Shown here piece after piece: positions 62,024 to 64,000 of a DNA stretch of 64,000 nt; the stretch's first letter is position 1; each line of letters opens with the position of its first letter. Made by a program: the position numbers and the translations under genes. The notes under the pieces are model-generated. The model made no database searches. It was not told the origin of the DNA and was given only the letters and a program-made list of their open reading frames with translations. The stretch spans positions 1 to 64,000 of the forward strand of contig JAHIVH010000113.1 in NCBI GenBank assembly GCA_018816735.1, in the 5' to 3' direction. The DNA is from Pseudomonadota bacterium. GTDB taxonomy: Bacteria > Desulfobacterota > Desulfobacteria > Desulfobacterales > JAHIVH01.

Positions 62024-63387
62024 TAAAAGAACTCCAGTTTGACGGTCAGCATTTTTTCAATCTTTGGCACGGCTTCCCGGATTGCGAAAATAATTACCCG
62101 GTCATTGGGTTCAATCACGTCATCACCAGTGGGAATGATGATGACCTCTTCATGAATAATGGCAATGACCAGTGCCCCTTTGGGAAAGGATATCTTTTTT
62201 AATGGTTTGCCTACAATATCGGACGTTTCAAGGGCCTCAGCCTCAATCACTTCCGCAAGTTCGCCACTCACGGAAATGGCGGACAGCACTTTGCCGCGCC
62301 TGATATGCTGCAGTATCGTATCTATGGCTGACAGCCTGGGACTGACCACCTGATCGATACCGATGGCGGACATTACAGGGAAATAACTGAATTTATTTAT
62401 TTTAGTGATGGCATTTTTGGCCCCCAGGCTTTTTGAAAGCAGGGAAACCAGAATATTGATCTCCTCATCGCCGGTCAAGGTCACGACAACATCCATATCC
62501 TTGATATTTTCTTCGATTAAGAGTCCCTGATCCGATCCGTCCCCATTTAAAATAACGGTCTTATTCATCAATTCGGAAAGTTCATGGCATCGTTCCTGAT
62601 TGATTTCAATAATTTTTGTATAAATGGATTTTTCTTCCAGAAATTCCGCCAGCCGCAATCCGATACGACCGCCACCGATAATTAAAACCCGCTTCAGGTT
62701 GGCCTGGGGCTTTTCAAAAATTTCCAGGGAATCGGAGAGTTTTTTTCTTTCACAGATAAAATAGACCAGATCGCCCGCCTGCATCCGGTCATTCCCTCTG
62801 GGCACGATCAATTCATCTTCCCTTAAAAGACCAGCAATAAGAGGCCTTGAATCTCCCAGCAACTCAGGGAGATGCGACATGCGCACGCCGGAAAGTCTGG
62901 AATCGGAATCGAGCTTTACACCGATAAATTTCACACGCCCATCTGCCAGCTCGCCCACATCCACAGCACCAGGTGCCTTCATCAGGCTGTAAATTGTTTT
63001 TACAACTTCTATTTCAGGATTGATGATCGTATCAATATGCGGGGCTTTATCCTTGAAAATTTCATGATATTGGTCATAATCCGCATTTCTGACCCTGGCC
63101 AGTTTTCGGGTGGCCGGGGACATGATGTCCGCGATCAGGCAAGCGACCAGATTATCCTCATCACTGTCTGTGACCGCAAGAAGGATTTCTGTTTCTTTAA
63201 TGCCAGCCTCTTCCAGGATCACAGGACTGCTGCCGGAACCCACAATCACCTTGGCATCGATCGTGTCTGATATCCGTTTTACAGCAGCAGCGTTTTTATC
63301 AATGACAACGACATCTTTATTTTCAAAAGCAAGACGGCTTGCAATATGAAATCCGACCTCGCCCGCACCTATGATAATAATTTTCAC
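62023..63387 (-). CDS. trkA: Trk potassium uptake regulatory subunit TrkA
   Basis: The peripheral subunit that gates TrkH through NAD(H) or nucleotide binding. The 454-residue protein has two tandem RCK units: a first Rossmann domain (IIIGAGEVGFHIASRL at the start) with RCK_C at about 135-215, and a second (VLIIGGGRIGLRLAEFLEEK, about 225) with its own RCK_C near the C-terminus (EVIIIPTGDDVIEPNDRVIIFA). The full double-unit length matches E. coli TrkA. It starts 73 bases after birA on the same strand. Confidence 0.95.
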   Translation of the reverse strand: MKIIIIGAGEVGFHIASRLAFENKDVVVIDKNAAAVKRISDTIDAKVIVGSGSSPVILEEAGIKETEILLAVTDSDEDNLVACLIADIMSPATRKLARVRNADYDQYHEIFKDKAPHIDTIINPEIEVVKTIYSLMKAPGAVDVGELADGRVKFIGVKLDSDSRLSGVRMSHLPELLGDSRPLIAGLLREDELIVPRGNDRMQAGDLVYFICERKKLSDSLEIFEKPQANLKRVLIIGGGRIGLRLAEFLEEKSIYTKIIEINQERCHELSELMNKTVILNGDGSDQGLLIEENIKDMDVVVTLTGDEEINILVSLLSKSLGAKNAITKINKFSYFPVMSAIGIDQVVSPRLSAIDTILQHIRRGKVLSAISVSGELAEVIEAEALETSDIVGKPLKKISFPKGALVIAIIHEEVIIIPTGDDVIEPNDRVIIFAIREAVPKIEKMLTVKLEFF

Positions 63388-63460
63388 ACGATTTCCCTCA
63401 ATCTGTAATATTCGCGGTAACCCCAGCCCGGAGAATGAGTGCCTGAAATATTGTTAATCT

Positions 63461-64000
63461 TTAATTCAAAAAACAGTCCCCGTAAATAACCCGTTTTATC
63501 TTTCCATCAGGCTGCTCAAGAATCAACGCACCGCTGTCATCCACATCCGTGGCTATGCCTGTGCAAGCATCTTTTGTTGTTACGACCCTTACCTGCCTGC
63601 CAATCGTTATGGTGTGTTGTTTCCATTCTGAAATAATATCGTGATCAACCAGCTGTTCTTTCATTCTCTTTTCAAATTCATCCAAAAAATTACCCAATAG
63701 CTGACACCTTGAAACAGGCTTCCCCAGGATCGTTTTCAAAGAACAGGCGTTGGGCTCCTGGTATTCCGGATGATTATTCACATTAATGCCAATGCCTAAA
63801 TTAATATAATTGACCTGGGGGCCAGATAAAACCATTTCCGCTATCATTCCGGAAACTTTCCTTTCATTTATCAGGATATCATTGGGCCACTTCACCCTGG
63901 CATCGACGGGATATAACCTGTTTAATACTTTCGCAAGCACCAAAGATGCAAGGAAATTGATCATACTGCTTCTTTCCGGAAGCATGACAGGCCTCAACAC
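63461..64000 (-). CDS. birA: Biotin-protein ligase, partial (cut by window edge)
   Basis: The 3' part of a biotin-[acetyl-CoA-carboxylase] ligase gene; its start lies beyond position 64000. The visible 179 residues contain the catalytic-domain segment LRPVMLPERSSMINFLASLVLAKVLN, the conserved VKWPNDILINERKVSGMIAEM, NYINLGIGINVNNH, and the C-terminal SH3-like domain (ITIGRQVRVVT...GIATDVDDSGALILEQPDG). The enzyme attaches biotin to carboxylase carrier domains. Whether it also has the N-terminal repressor helix-turn-helix cannot be seen. Confidence 0.92.
   Translation of the reverse strand: MLRPVMLPERSSMINFLASLVLAKVLNRLYPVDARVKWPNDILINERKVSGMIAEMVLSGPQVNYINLGIGINVNNHPEYQEPNACSLKTILGKPVSRCQLLGNFLDEFEKRMKEQLVDHDIISEWKQHTITIGRQVRVVTTKDACTGIATDVDDSGALILEQPDGKIKRVIYGDCFLN

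Noticed and set aside
1-64000. CRISPR array, insertion sequence, prophage or rRNA
   Set aside because: No regularly spaced repeats, transposase or integrase genes, phage structural genes or rRNA sequence were seen on either strand.

Overview
The window looks like chromosome of a Desulfobacterales-type deltaproteobacterium (Desulfobacter/Desulfobacula-like sulfate reducer), Gram-negative and moderately AT-rich. This is inferred from the gene mix: an acetyl-CoA acetyltransferase, a DUF362-ferredoxin protein, many sensor kinases, TonB-receptor and FadL-type outer membrane proteins, a short-form ArgA and at least one good sigma-54 promoter. No ribosomal RNA or signature metabolic gene is present to fix the genus. 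I see no insertion sequence, prophage, CRISPR array or replication origin.

Layout. 0-3.6 kb: a cobalamin-type radical SAM enzyme and a PilZ protein (minus strand), then a small unknown gene behind a sigma-54 promoter and a possible 22-codon ORF. 3.6-7.3 kb: rmlA-rmlC-rmlD for dTDP-rhamnose (no rmlB) and a U32-family protein. 7.5-15.2 kb: a chemosensory operon, hybrid CheA-CheW-CheB-CheR, ending in a HEAT-repeat response regulator. 15.5-22.4 kb: an exported unknown protein, a DUF362 ferredoxin, a class A penicillin-binding protein, argA, a large unknown and a TVP38-type membrane protein. 22.4-31.4 kb (mostly minus strand): a Cys-rich small protein, radC, gyrA, an AI-2E-family permease, a small membrane protein, thiolase, an NRDE protein and a GT-C-like membrane protein. 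31.6-42.5 kb: a glycosyltransferase, thioredoxin 2, a 1746-residue kinase/ATPase/GAF/phosphatase signalling protein, recD2, a low-molecular-weight phosphatase and a FadL-like porin.

42.5-60.2 kb is the most distinctive part. It starts with a second B12-type radical SAM gene with overlapping small ORFs at its 3' end. Next come two solute-binding proteins without any ABC permease or ATPase, and two histidine kinases. These are followed by a tight seven-gene operon: TonB-dependent receptor, O-methyltransferase, HxxxDG condensation/acyltransferase-like protein, SDR, two citrate-synthase-fold proteins lacking the canonical catalytic residues, and an acetolactate-synthase-like ThDP enzyme. I read this as a candidate sense/make/take-up system for an unknown small molecule. 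The operon ends in terminator hairpins.

60.2-64.0 kb: tRNA-Glu(TTC) and tRNA-Lys(TTT) transcribed together on the minus strand, then trkA-trkH for potassium uptake and the 3' part of birA, which runs off the window edge. All calls come from reading the sequence; no database search was run.
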